From: an uncultured Collinsella sp.
GTDB taxonomy: Bacteria; Actinomycetota; Coriobacteriia; Coriobacteriales; Coriobacteriaceae
DNA: 57,335 bases
Direction of reading: 5' to 3'
Assembly (NCBI GenBank): GCA_958415525.1
Contig: CATYZE010000013.1
Span: 1 to 57,335 of the forward strand
In this document: positions 16,445-24,529 of the stretch, in pieces
Position numbering within the stretch: the first letter of the stretch is position 1
How the letters are laid out: every line of letters begins with the position of its first letter
Position numbers and translations under genes: made by a program
Notes under the pieces: generated by a model
The model's input: only the letters and a program-made list of their open reading frames with translations
The model's database searches: none
Told to the model about the DNA's origin: nothing

Positions 16445-17164
16445 TTAAAGTTGACGTAACCCCTCTTCGAGACCGGTCTTGCTGTCGGTTTTTTCGTCGC
16501 GCATCTTGATGACGCGGGCGGGAACGCCGGCCACGACGGCGCCGGCGGGGACGTCCTCGACGCATACGGCACCGGCGGCTACGACGGCGCCCTTGCCCAC
16601 GCGCACGCCCTCCAGGACCACGGCGTTGGCGCCGATCATGACATCGTCCTCGATGATGACGGGCGTGGCGCTTGCGGGTTCAACGACGCCTGCCAACACG
16701 GTTCCAGCGCCGATGTGGCAGTTCTTGCCCACGGTGGCGCGGCCGCCCAGCACGGCACCCATGTCGATCATGGAGCCCTCACCGATGACGGAGCCGATAT
16801 TGATGATGGCACCCATCATGATGACGGCACGGTCGCCGATCTCGACGCGGTCACGGATGATCGCGCCCGGCTCGATGCGGGCGTTGATGCCCTTAAGGTC
16901 GAGCATGGGCACTGCGGAGTTGCGGCAGTCGTTCTCTACGTCGTAGTAATCGATGGAATCGGCATTGGCGTCCAGGATGGTCTTAAGCTCATCCCAGTCA
17001 CCAAAGACGGTCTTGCCACGACGACCGCCGTAGACGTGCGCATTGCCCCACTGGACCTTCATGCCCGGCTTCTCGCGCACGTACAGCTTGACAGGCGTCT
17101 TTTTGGGCGCGGTGGCGATGTAGTTGATAATCTCCTGGGCATCCATCTCGGCTGCGTTACTCAT
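16445..17164 (-). CDS. dapH: 2,3,4,5-tetrahydrodipicolinate N-acetyltransferase
   Basis: A 239-residue left-handed beta-helix acyltransferase. The N-terminal DapH domain is followed by hexapeptide repeats (IIRDRVEIGDRAVIMMGAI, IGEGSMIDMGAVLGGRATVG, CHIGAGTVLAGVVEP). It acetylates tetrahydrodipicolinate with acetyl-CoA, the first step of the acetylase branch of lysine/DAP synthesis. Start at 17164 with AAAGGAGA upstream. It is the last gene of the riboswitch-controlled lysA-dapA, dapB, dapH operon. The family also contains DapD (succinylase), but length and N-terminal domain fit DapH. Confidence 0.9.
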   Translation of the reverse strand: MSNAAEMDAQEIINYIATAPKKTPVKLYVREKPGMKVQWGNAHVYGGRRGKTVFGDWDELKTILDANADSIDYYDVENDCRNSAVPMLDLKGINARIEPGAIIRDRVEIGDRAVIMMGAIINIGSVIGEGSMIDMGAVLGGRATVGKNCHIGAGTVLAGVVEPASATPVIIEDDVMIGANAVVLEGVRVGKGAVVAAGAVCVEDVPAGAVVAGVPARVIKMRDEKTDSKTGLEEGLRQL

Positions 17165-17203
17165 TTGCTGTCTCTCCTTTGGGTGGATCCGGTTGATACC
17201 TGG

Positions 17204-17944
17204 TTAGGCAAACATGACCTGGTCGAACGTATAGAAGCCGTGCTCGCGGGTGACGAGCTTCTGCGCGGCTGCCAGAGCGCCGTTGACGAAGATCTGACGG
17301 CTCGTGGCACGGTGTGCGAGCGTGACCTCCTCGTCCTGTCCAAAGAAGCTCACCTCGTGCACGCCGGCGACGGTGCCGCCGCGCAGCGAGTGCATACCGA
17401 TTTCCTTGGGATCGCGCGCGCCGCACATGCCCTCGCGTCCGTAGACGGGGTGGTAGCCCGCCTCGGGCTCGGCTTCGACGACGGCATCGAGCAGTAACTT
17501 GGCGGTGCCGCTGGGAGCGTCGACCTTTTGGTTGTGGTGCGTCTCGACAATCTCGCAGTCAAAGCCGGGCAGTTCACGCGTGGCCTGGGCCACTAGGTGA
17601 CGCAGGGCGGCGATGCCGATAGAGTAGTTGCCCGAGTGCATGACGCGGGCATTCTGGCCCAGCTCGCGCAGGCGGTCCATCTGCTCGGGGGTGTAGCCTG
17701 TGGTGCCCGAGACCAACGCCGCGCCCGTGCGCTCGACATAGGCAACAACGGCATCGAAGGTCACGACGTTCGAGAAGTCGATGATGACGTCGGCCGTCGG
17801 TGCGCTCTCGAGCTCGGACAAGTCGAAGCCGATCTGGGCGACGATGTCAAAAACGGGCTCTCCAGCGGCGTTGACAATGCCCTCGGCGGTAGTGCGGATC
17901 AGCGAGCCCATGCGGCCCGTTCCCATAATGACGGTCTTAATCAA
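17204..17944 (-). CDS. dapB: 4-hydroxy-tetrahydrodipicolinate reductase
   Basis: A 246-residue enzyme. GTGRMGSLI is the NAD(P)-binding loop; ETHHNQKVDAPSGTA contains the catalytic His-His and Lys and the substrate-binding SGTA. It reduces the DapA product to tetrahydrodipicolinate. It overlaps the end of the lysA-dapA frame by 8 bases (17937-17944), implying coupled translation, and precedes dapH by 39 bases. Confidence 0.94.
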   Translation of the reverse strand: MIKTVIMGTGRMGSLIRTTAEGIVNAAGEPVFDIVAQIGFDLSELESAPTADVIIDFSNVVTFDAVVAYVERTGAALVSGTTGYTPEQMDRLRELGQNARVMHSGNYSIGIAALRHLVAQATRELPGFDCEIVETHHNQKVDAPSGTAKLLLDAVVEAEPEAGYHPVYGREGMCGARDPKEIGMHSLRGGTVAGVHEVSFFGQDEEVTLAHRATSRQIFVNGALAAAQKLVTREHGFYTFDQVMFA

Positions 17945-20246
17945 GCAGACCAGCTCCCTTCAGAGCATCGGTAAGTGCAGCGCGCGTGTCGTCTGCCATG
18001 GGGCATAGCGGCATGCGGTAGTTGGCTTCGATCATACCCATCTGAGCGAGCGCTTCCTTGACGGGGGTGGGGTTGACCTCACTAAAGAGGGCGTTGATGA
18101 GCGGCTGGCCGGCAATCTGGATATCGCGGGCGCGCTCCACGTCGCCGTCCAGATAGGCGCGACACATGTCATGCACGAGCTGCGGCTGAACATCGGCCCA
18201 CACGCTGATGGTGCCTGAGGCGCCTAGGCTCATGAGCGGAACGGTGAGTGCGTCCTCGCCCGAGTACATGCGGAAGTCATCGGACAGCAGGTGGGCGATC
18301 TTGGCTGCGTAGGCGACGTTGCCCGAGGCCTCCTTGATGCCCATGATGTTGGGGTGCGCGGCCAAGCGCTCCACGTTGTGCACGCTGATGCCGCAGCCGC
18401 AGCGGCCGGGGATGTTGTACAGGATGCAGGGGATGTCCACGGCGTCGGCCACGGTCTTAAAGTGCTGGTAGATGCCCTCTTCGTTGGACTTGTTGTAGTA
18501 GGGGGTAATGAGCAGCAGGCCGTCGGCGCCCAGTCCCTGATAGGTGAGCGACTTGGTGAGCATGGTCTGCGTGGAGTTGGAGCCCGAGCCGGCGATGACG
18601 GGGACGCGGCCTGCAACCTGCTTGACCACGGCGGCGACGACGGAGTTGTCCTCGTCATCGGTCATCGTGGCGCTCTCGCCGGTGGTGCCCAGGGTGAGGA
18701 TGGCGTCGGTGCCATTTTGCAGGTGGAAATCGATAAGGCGCTCGAGTGCGTCAAAGTCGACGCTGCCGTCCTTTTTAAACGGCGTGACGAGGGCGACGAT
18801 TGAGCCCTCGAGATTACGGATGTCCATGTTCTTCTCCTTCGCTTCCGCGATCTGGATGCGTTTGTTCCACTGGGCGGCAACCGCCAGACGCTCGTCCTGA
18901 GCGCGACGACGGGCGGCATCGGCGCGCGACTTTGCCAGCAGCTCGCGGCCGCACGGCAGCACGTCGAGTGTGGCAAAGTAGTCGCCCGGGCGCTCGGCGC
19001 GTCGAATGAGGTCGGCCGAGCCATCGGGGCGTAGCAGGACCTCGGCGGAGCGCAGGCGGCCGTTGTAGTTGTAGCCCATGGAGTAGCCATGCGCGCCGGT
19101 GTCGTGAATCACGAGCAGGTCGCCCATGTCGATATGCGGCAGCTCGCGGTCGATGGCGAACTTGTCGTTGTTCTCGCACAGATTGCCCGTGATGTCGTAC
19201 GTGTTCGTGACGGGGGCTGCGGTCTTGTCGGCGCCACCCGGCTGACCCATCACCGTAATGTGGTGGTAGGCGCCATACATGGCAGGGCGAATCAGATCGA
19301 CGGCACTGGCGTCCACGCCGATATAGTCCTTGTAGATCTGCTTCTCGTGGATGGCCTTGGTGACCAGGCACCCATAGGGGCCCATCATAAAGCGGCCCAT
19401 CTCGGTGCAGATGGCCACATCGCCCATGCCGGCGGGAACCAGGATCTCGTCGTAGGCCGTGTGTACCCCTTCACCGATGGCGTGGATGTCGTTGGCCTGC
19501 TGCTCGGGCAGGTAGGGGATACCGACGCCGCCGGACAGATTGATGAAGGCGACGTGTGCGCCGGTCTCGCGCTCCAGGCGCACGGCAAGCTCAAAGAGGA
19601 TGCGCGCGAGCTTGGGGTAGTAGTCGTTGGTGACGGTGTTGCTGGCAAGGAATGCGTGGATACCAAAGCGCTCGGCGCCCTTGGCCTTAAGCATACGGAA
19701 GGCCTCGAAGAGCTGCTCGGTGGTCATGCCATATTTGGAGTCGCCCGGGTTGTCCATGATGCCGTTGGAGAGCTGGAACAGGCCGCCTGGATTAAAGCGG
19801 CAGCTGACCGTCTTGGGGATGGGCCCCGCAACACGCTCAAAGAACTCAATGTGGCTGATGTCGTCAAAGTTGACGATGGCGCCCAGCTTGTCGGCGAGCT
19901 CAAAGTCGGCAGCCGGCGTGTCGTTGGACGAGAACATGATGTCGTGTCCCGTGATACCCAGCGAGCGGGCGATCATAAGCTCGGTATAGCTCGAGCAATC
20001 GCAGCCGCAGCCGTATTCGTTGAGAATGGAGATGAGCGCCGGGTTGGGGTTGGCCTTGACGGCAAAGTATTCCTTAAAGCCCGGGTTCCATGCAAAGGCG
20101 TCGCGCACTTCTTGCATGTTGCGGCGGATGCCCGCCTCGTCGTATAGATGAAACGGCGTGGGGAACTGCTCGACGATATGCTCGAGTGTTTCCTTGTCCA
20201 CAAACGGCTGCTTGGCCGCATATGCCTCGTTGGGGGTCAATGCCAT
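17937..20246 (-). CDS. lysA-dapA: Diaminopimelate decarboxylase fused in frame to 4-hydroxy-tetrahydrodipicolinate synthase (LysA-DapA)
   Basis: One uninterrupted 769-codon frame. Residues 1-473 are a PLP decarboxylase of the LysA fold: FAVKANPNPAL with the PLP lysine, NLSGGVGIPY, EMGRFMMGPYG, and a C-terminal CENNDKF and GAHGYSMGYNY. Residues 474-769 are a complete DapA TIM barrel: TLGTTGESATM, YYNKSNEEG, CILYNIPGRCG and MGIKEASGN with the Schiff-base Lys. The joint is AEAKEKN-MDIRNLEG, where KEK is encoded by AAGGAGAAG, so a ribosome site and ATG for DapA alone (18827) survive inside the frame. LysA acts last and DapA first in the pathway. Product may be one bifunctional protein, or fusion plus free DapA. 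Confidence 0.88.
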   Translation of the reverse strand: MALTPNEAYAAKQPFVDKETLEHIVEQFPTPFHLYDEAGIRRNMQEVRDAFAWNPGFKEYFAVKANPNPALISILNEYGCGCDCSSYTELMIARSLGITGHDIMFSSNDTPAADFELADKLGAIVNFDDISHIEFFERVAGPIPKTVSCRFNPGGLFQLSNGIMDNPGDSKYGMTTEQLFEAFRMLKAKGAERFGIHAFLASNTVTNDYYPKLARILFELAVRLERETGAHVAFINLSGGVGIPYLPEQQANDIHAIGEGVHTAYDEILVPAGMGDVAICTEMGRFMMGPYGCLVTKAIHEKQIYKDYIGVDASAVDLIRPAMYGAYHHITVMGQPGGADKTAAPVTNTYDITGNLCENNDKFAIDRELPHIDMGDLLVIHDTGAHGYSMGYNYNGRLRSAEVLLRPDGSADLIRRAERPGDYFATLDVLPCGRELLAKSRADAARRRAQDERLAVAAQWNKRIQIAEAKEKNMDIRNLEGSIVALVTPFKKDGSVDFDALERLIDFHLQNGTDAILTLGTTGESATMTDDEDNSVVAAVVKQVAGRVPVIAGSGSNSTQTMLTKSLTYQGLGADGLLLITPYYNKSNEEGIYQHFKTVADAVDIPCILYNIPGRCGCGISVHNVERLAAHPNIMGIKEASGNVAYAAKIAHLLSDDFRMYSGEDALTVPLMSLGASGTISVWADVQPQLVHDMCRAYLDGDVERARDIQIAGQPLINALFSEVNPTPVKEALAQMGMIEANYRMPLCPMADDTRAALTDALKGAGLLD
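18825..18840 (-). promoter_or_regulatory. Internal ribosome-binding site and start for free DapA
   Basis: GAAGGAG at 18840-18834, six-base spacer, ATG at 18827-18825, within the lysA-dapA frame. Translation from here gives a 296-residue DapA, the normal length for the family. The spacing and strength match the best ribosome sites elsewhere in the window. Confidence 0.65.
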
Positions 20247-20316
20247 GTCCCGTAAACCTCGCTATCCAGACGGCGCCATCTGCGCATCGAATCCGCATAG
20301 CGTGGACCCAATGTCC

Positions 20317-20477
20317 GGATAGCGCTCCCGCATTGCTGCAGACAGTCCTGTGAGTGTTTCCCACAGGCCCACCAGGTTGTTCGTGCCCGAAAAACCCAGT
20401 TCGGCGGGTTTCGCCTCCCCACGGGGTCAAAGCCTGCCGGCTCGCCCGCGGCTCTTCGTGCCCGCGCCTCTATAAGT
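20317..20477 (-). promoter_or_regulatory. Lysine riboswitch (L box) leading the lysA-dapA-dapB-dapH operon
   Basis: On the minus strand, conserved L-box segments occur in order: ATAGAGGCGCGGG and CGAAGAGC (20473-20451), GTGGGGAGGCGAAACC with CCGAACTGG (20422-20396), and CCTGGTGGGCCTGTGGG, a hairpin CCTGTG/CACAGG (20367-20347), then ACTGTC (20346-20341). Aptamers of B. subtilis lysC and T. maritima lysine riboswitches share these blocks. CGCTATCC at the aptamer 3' end (20324-20317) is exactly complementary to GGATAGCG (20267-20260) next to the GAGG ribosome site of lysA, suggesting control of translation. Lysine would repress. Confidence 0.85.
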
Positions 20478-20623
20478 GGTAAAGACCCTATCACGTTGCA
20501 CTTTACCAAACAAGAGTATTCGTATATAACGTTTAAAAAATGCAGGGATATGCTGGAAACATGTGCACCACAATCCTGTATCACAATAAGTTGCAACAGA
20601 TGTGCCTCACGAAGGGATCCTCT

Positions 20624-21811
20624 ATGACCGAGCTCCAAGAACTCCGTCGCTATCGCCGCGATCTCCATCGCATTCCAGAGCTCGATTTCGATCTTCCGCA
20701 GACGATCGCCTATATCGAGGGCGTGTTGGCACCGCTCACCTGCGAAGTGACCCATCCGTGCCCCAGCTGCGTCTGTGCTTTCTTCGACGCCGGCGTTGAT
20801 GCCGCGCATGCCACGGCGATTCGCGCCGATATGGATGCGCTGCCCATCGCGGAGGCGACGGGGGCAGCGTTCGCTTCGACCCATCCCGGCAAGATGCATG
20901 CTTGCGGCCACGATGGACACATGGCCATGGCACTTGCCGCCGCGACGTATGTCGACCGTACAATTCGCGAGCAGTCGGGCGCCATTAAGCGCAATGTGCT
21001 CTTTGTGTTCCAGCCGGCCGAGGAAACGACCGGTGGTGCCAAGACGGTGTGCGAGAGCGGCGTGTTCGAGCGCTACGGGGCGGATCGCATCTTCGGCTTC
21101 CACGTGTGGCCCGATCTGCCCGCCGGCACGTTGGCGAGCTGCTCCGGTCCGTTGCTGGCGCGTTCGAGTGAGACACACATTCATATTCACGGGACGAGCA
21201 TCCATATCGCTAAGACCTATGGCGTTCCGGTCGAGGAGTCGCACGATGCGGCGCTGGCGGCTGCCAAGTTCTTGGTTTCCGAGCGCGAGCTTATGGACGA
21301 GTTGGGTGTCGACGAGCCCTGCATTGGTAAGTTCGGCCTGCTGCAGGCCGGCACCGTCTGCAATGCGGTGGCGGGGGAGGCCCATGTTGCCGGCAGCCTA
21401 CGTGTGTTTACGGACGCCATGTTCGACCGTGCGCGCGAAGGAGTGCGCCGCGTTTTGGACGATGCCTGCGCCGCAACGGGCTGCACATATGACCTCGATT
21501 TTGCCGAGGGCTATCCGCCGGTCGATAACGACCCTGAGCTGTTCGCCCACATTGCGCCTGCCTTGTCCGAGCTGCAACTTGCGGACGAGCCGCTGCTAAT
21601 CGCCGAGGATTTCGCGTTCTATCAGCGCCATCTGCCGGGCGTGTTTTTCTTGCTGGGCACGGGCGTGCCAGAGGGACAAGAAAACCCGATCGACGCTGAT
21701 GGCTGCCCAGCCTATGCCACAAGCGCTCTGCATACCGATAGCATGCTCTTCGACGAGGAAATCCTACTCAAAGGCCTCGATGTCTACAAACGATTGCTTT
21801 TGCTTGACTAA
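20624..21811 (+). CDS. M20 family amidohydrolase, candidate N-acetyl-diaminopimelate deacetylase
   Basis: A 395-residue zinc amidohydrolase. The metal site is visible in ADMDALPI, MHACGHDGHMAM and FQPAEETTGGAK, with the later FGFHVWPDLPAGT and EDFAFYQRHLPGVFFLLGT. ATG at 20624 with GAAGGGA 7-8 bases upstream; upstream in-frame ATGs lack ribosome sites. The gene is divergent from the lysine operon. The family includes N-acetyl-DAP deacetylase (B. subtilis YkuR), hippuricase and IAA-amino-acid hydrolases; the position next to dapH supports the first, by inference. Confidence 0.75.
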   Translation: MTELQELRRYRRDLHRIPELDFDLPQTIAYIEGVLAPLTCEVTHPCPSCVCAFFDAGVDAAHATAIRADMDALPIAEATGAAFASTHPGKMHACGHDGHMAMALAAATYVDRTIREQSGAIKRNVLFVFQPAEETTGGAKTVCESGVFERYGADRIFGFHVWPDLPAGTLASCSGPLLARSSETHIHIHGTSIHIAKTYGVPVEESHDAALAAAKFLVSERELMDELGVDEPCIGKFGLLQAGTVCNAVAGEAHVAGSLRVFTDAMFDRAREGVRRVLDDACAATGCTYDLDFAEGYPPVDNDPELFAHIAPALSELQLADEPLLIAEDFAFYQRHLPGVFFLLGTGVPEGQENPIDADGCPAYATSALHTDSMLFDEEILLKGLDVYKRLLLLD

Positions 21812-21856
21812 GGCGTGAAGGAGTATTTGTTCTAGAAAACACGAACAAACGTACGA

Positions 21857-21902
21857 TATAATAGAGATGTAAGTCTATAGAAACGTTTGACGTTACTAAC
21901 GT
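21857..21902 (+). promoter_or_regulatory. higBA promoter and candidate HigA operator
   Basis: TATAAT at 21857-21862 is a perfect -10. Between it and the toxin start lies the palindrome ACGTTA-C-TAACGT (21890-21902). HigA antitoxins repress their own promoter through such dyads, so this is a candidate operator. Confidence 0.5.
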
Positions 21903-21913
21903 AAGGCGATACT

Positions 21914-22195
21914 ATGATTGCATCGTATAAAGATGAGGATACCGAACGCTTTGCCATGGGTATGCGGGTCAGGAGGTTCGTGCCCTTTGAGCGTGTTGCG
22001 TTGAGGAAGATTCGCCAACTGCAGGTTTGTGCTTCGCTTGATGATCTTCGCGTTCCACCGGGCAACCGCCTGGAAGCTTTGAAGGGCGATCGTGCCGGTC
22101 AATATAGCATCCGTGTTAACGAGCGCTATCGGGTCTGTTTTGAGTGGAGACAGGAGATGGCTTGGAATGTCGAAATCGTCGATTATCACAAGTGA
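21914..22195 (+). CDS. higB: Type II toxin HigB (RelE superfamily ribonuclease)
   Basis: A 93-residue basic protein with the RelE/HigB fold signature: RKIRQLQVCASLDDLRVPPG, RLEALKGDRAGQYSIRVNERYRVCFEW and EIVDYHK. HigB cleaves ribosome-bound mRNA. It precedes and overlaps its antitoxin by 29 bases, the toxin-first order typical of HigBA. The C-terminal YR-CFEW and the final His are family hallmarks. Confidence 0.9.
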   Translation: MIASYKDEDTERFAMGMRVRRFVPFERVALRKIRQLQVCASLDDLRVPPGNRLEALKGDRAGQYSIRVNERYRVCFEWRQEMAWNVEIVDYHK

Positions 22196-22508
22196 TGAGA
22201 CTTCGGCCGATTTGCTGTCGCCGGTGACTCCTGGTGAGCTTCTCAAAGAGGAGTTTCTTGTCCCTATGGGCATTTCTCAATATCGCCTCGCCAAGGAGAC
22301 CGGGATTCCGGCTCAGCGTATCGGGCAGATTGTCTTGGGAAAACGTCGCGTGACGGCCGACACCGACCTCCGTCTTTGCCGTTATTTTGGCCTGACGGAT
22401 GGTTATTGGCTGCGCGCTCAGGTGGCGTTTGACCTTGAGGCCGAGAAAAGGCGGATTGAACCGGAACTCGATAAGATCGTTCCTGTTCAGCAGGCCATCG
22501 CACTGTAG
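22167..22508 (+). CDS. higA: Antitoxin HigA, XRE-family HTH
   Basis: A 113-residue protein. The segment PGELLKEEFLVPMGISQYRL then AQRIGQIVLGKRRVTADTDL is the HigA-type helix-turn-helix. ATG at 22167 with AGGAG about 10 bases upstream; the frame is open further upstream inside higB. It neutralises HigB and likely autoregulates the operon. Confidence 0.9.
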   Translation: MSKSSIITSDETSADLLSPVTPGELLKEEFLVPMGISQYRLAKETGIPAQRIGQIVLGKRRVTADTDLRLCRYFGLTDGYWLRAQVAFDLEAEKRRIEPELDKIVPVQQAIAL

Positions 22509-22535
22509 TGCTCAAAGATGATGGGGGGGGTGGCG

Positions 22536-22859
22536 ATGAGGCGATGCCGACAGTCTTCCGTATATAGTCCGGGTGGATGCGGGTGCGGTTTGCTACTGCT
22601 TCCGGTCATCGCTGTGAGCATTGGCGTGATGTTTGCGCTTGCTGGGCTGGCTGCGGTGGCACTCGTGCTGCTGATTGTCGCCATTGGCGTGACAATCTGG
22701 CTCTACCGCTCCCGCGAGCAGCGACGTGACAATGGTAAGTCTAATGTTGGATGGATCATCTTTTTGGTCATCGCCTACCTGTTGAGCATCAGCTATCTTG
22801 TGTTCTTTGTTTTGCTGATGGTCAGCACTTTTACCGGTGAATCTGTCACGGTGGGGTAA
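22536..22859 (+). CDS. Small three-helix membrane protein
   Basis: A 107-residue protein: short Cys/Gly-rich N terminus (PGGCGCG), two adjacent hydrophobic helices (about 18-58), a basic loop (YRSREQRRDNGK), then a third helix ending before FTGESVTVG. ATG at 22536 is chosen because a run of eight G residues precedes it; an earlier ATG at 22518 has no ribosome site. No family recognised. Confidence 0.55.
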   Translation: MRRCRQSSVYSPGGCGCGLLLLPVIAVSIGVMFALAGLAAVALVLLIVAIGVTIWLYRSREQRRDNGKSNVGWIIFLVIAYLLSISYLVFFVLLMVSTFTGESVTVG

Positions 22860-22890
22860 GCGTGCGTATTCCAAGCGTCGGATTTGCGGT

Positions 22891-22918
22891 TTGACATTTA
22901 GTTGAATGTTCGTACAAT
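22891..22918 (+). promoter_or_regulatory. Sigma-70-type promoter for the MFS gene
   Basis: TTGACA (22891-22896) and TACAAT (22913-22918) with a 16-base spacer. A dyad ACATT-N6-AATGT (22894-22909) overlaps the spacer and could be a repressor site. Confidence 0.65.
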
Positions 22919-22996
22919 GGCCGTGGTCGAATCTAGAGACATCTTCGGCCGTGTGTCCCGTGCGCGGGGCATTTCCGAGTTTGGAAAGATAATAGT

Positions 22997-24408
22997 ATGC
23001 AAGAGAATAGGATCGATGCATTTGAGCGCAAGCTCGATGCCGGGCTCGTGCTATCCATCGTAGCGACGGGCGTCATGTCATTTTCGGGCGTGTGCGTAGA
23101 GACGGCGATGAACGTCACGTTTCCAACGCTGATGCGCGAATTTGGGGTCAATACCGCAACTGTTCAGTGGCTCACTACGGCATATCTGCTGGTGCTTGCC
23201 GCCGTTGTTCCCGTATCGGGCTTTTTGAACCGGCGGTTTAAGACCAAACATGTCTTTTGTTTCGCCATGGCGTTCTATATCGCGGGCATCGTGTGCGGTA
23301 TGACGGCCCAGGTTTTTCCGGCATTATTGCTGGGACGTGTGCTCGAGGGAATCGGCACGGGCGTCGCGCTGCCACTCATGTTCAATATCATTACCGAGCA
23401 GGCGCCCCAGGAGCGTCTGGGCCTTATGATGGGCATCGGTTCATTGGTCACGGCCGTGGCACCTGCTGTGGGCCCGTCGGTGGGCGGATGGCTTTCCGAG
23501 ACGTTTGGCTGGCGCGCGATTTTCGCCGCACTGCTTCCCCTGTTGCTCGTAGCTTATGTGTTGGGCATTTCTTCCATTCGTCAAAGCCATAAGGTTTCCC
23601 GCGAGTCGTTTGATGTTCCGGGGTGGCTGTGTCTTGCCGCATCGTTTGCGTGTCTGGTGCTTGCCGTCGATGAGGGGGCGAATCTTGGCTGGACGAGTCC
23701 GGCAATCATCGTTTTGTTTGTCGCGTTTGTCATCCTACTGACCCTCTTTGTGCGCCGCGAGCGTTCGTGCGATGCGCCGTTAATCAATCTGGGTATTTTC
23801 GGTCGACAGGGCTATGTGTTTGGATTGGGCGTTGCGGTGTCGCTGCAGTTTACCGTTTTGGCTTCTCGTTTCTGCTGCCTTCCTTTGCCCAGCTCGTTTT
23901 GGGCGTGGGCCAGACGGAGGCCGGCTCGATTCTTCTGTGGGGCTGTCTGGTCGGTGCCGTCTTGGCTCCGTTTTCGGGGCAGCTGCTCGATCGATTTGGT
24001 GCTCGACTCCCTATCATGCTCGGCGTCGGCCTTTCATTGCTTGCGACTTGCCTGTATGCAGCGATGATTACGCGCCTCTCGACGATGCAGCTGGCGTTGG
24101 TGTATGTGGTGTTTGCCTCCGGACAAGGCCTCATGTACGGCAACAACATGACGTGTGCGTTGCGCTTTTTGCCCGCCGAGGTCAAGCCGGACGGCAACGC
24201 CATGTTTACGACTCTGCAGCAGCTCTCGGGTGCTATCGGTACCAGTGTGATTGCCGCCGTGGTAAATGCCGCTCAGGACGGTGTTGCCGATTCGGCCATG
24301 GCGCAGGCGACGGCAAACGGTGCCCAGTCGGCGACGCTGGTGCTTGTCTGCGCGATGGCGCTCTCGTTTGTCTTTGCGCTGCTCGAGACGGGGCGGGCTC
24401 GCCGCTAG
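22997..24408 (+). pseudogene. MFS multidrug exporter (DHA2/EmrB-QacA type) broken by a frameshift
   Basis: The N-terminal 280 residues read in one frame (SIVATGVMSFSGVCVETAMN, LLGRVLEGIGTGVALPLMF, motif C-like VAPAVGPSVGGWLSE) up to GVAVSLQFTV at about 23855. From about 23861 the protein continues in the frame one base earlier (GFSFLLPSFAQLVLGVGQTE through LLETGRARR, stop 24408). The change equals loss of one base near GTTTTGG. Both halves together give a normal 14-helix exporter of about 470 residues. It may be a true pseudogene, a phase-variable site or a sequencing error in the short T run. Confidence 0.8.
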
Positions 24409-24470
24409 TTCTTTCGCTGCTTGGCAATTTCATTTGCAGCCTTAGCTCTCAGCTAATGAATTCAAGTTCA

Positions 24471-24524
24471 ATCCTTCCTACGATGGGCTGTGTGCCGGCA
24501 CGGTGGCCGGATCGTAGGAAGGAT
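24471..24524 (+). promoter_or_regulatory. Hairpin that can sequester the ribosome site of the FxLYD gene
   Basis: Perfect 14-bp inverted repeat ATCCTTCCTACGAT (24471-24484) and ATCGTAGGAAGGAT (24511-24524). The 3' arm contains AGGAAGGA, the ribosome site of the gene starting at 24530, so the folded RNA hides it. The loop has extra GC pairing. Confidence 0.65.
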
Positions 24525-24529
24525 GCATA

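Noticed and set aside
19089..20147. 352-codon open frame antisense to lysA
   Set aside because: Shadow of lysA, whose motifs are complete.
18827..20246. LysA-DapA joint as a sequencing artefact that removed a stop codon
   Set aside because: Not fully excluded, but no homopolymer is near the joint and both domains and the overlap with dapB read cleanly in one frame; it is reported as a finding with a test.
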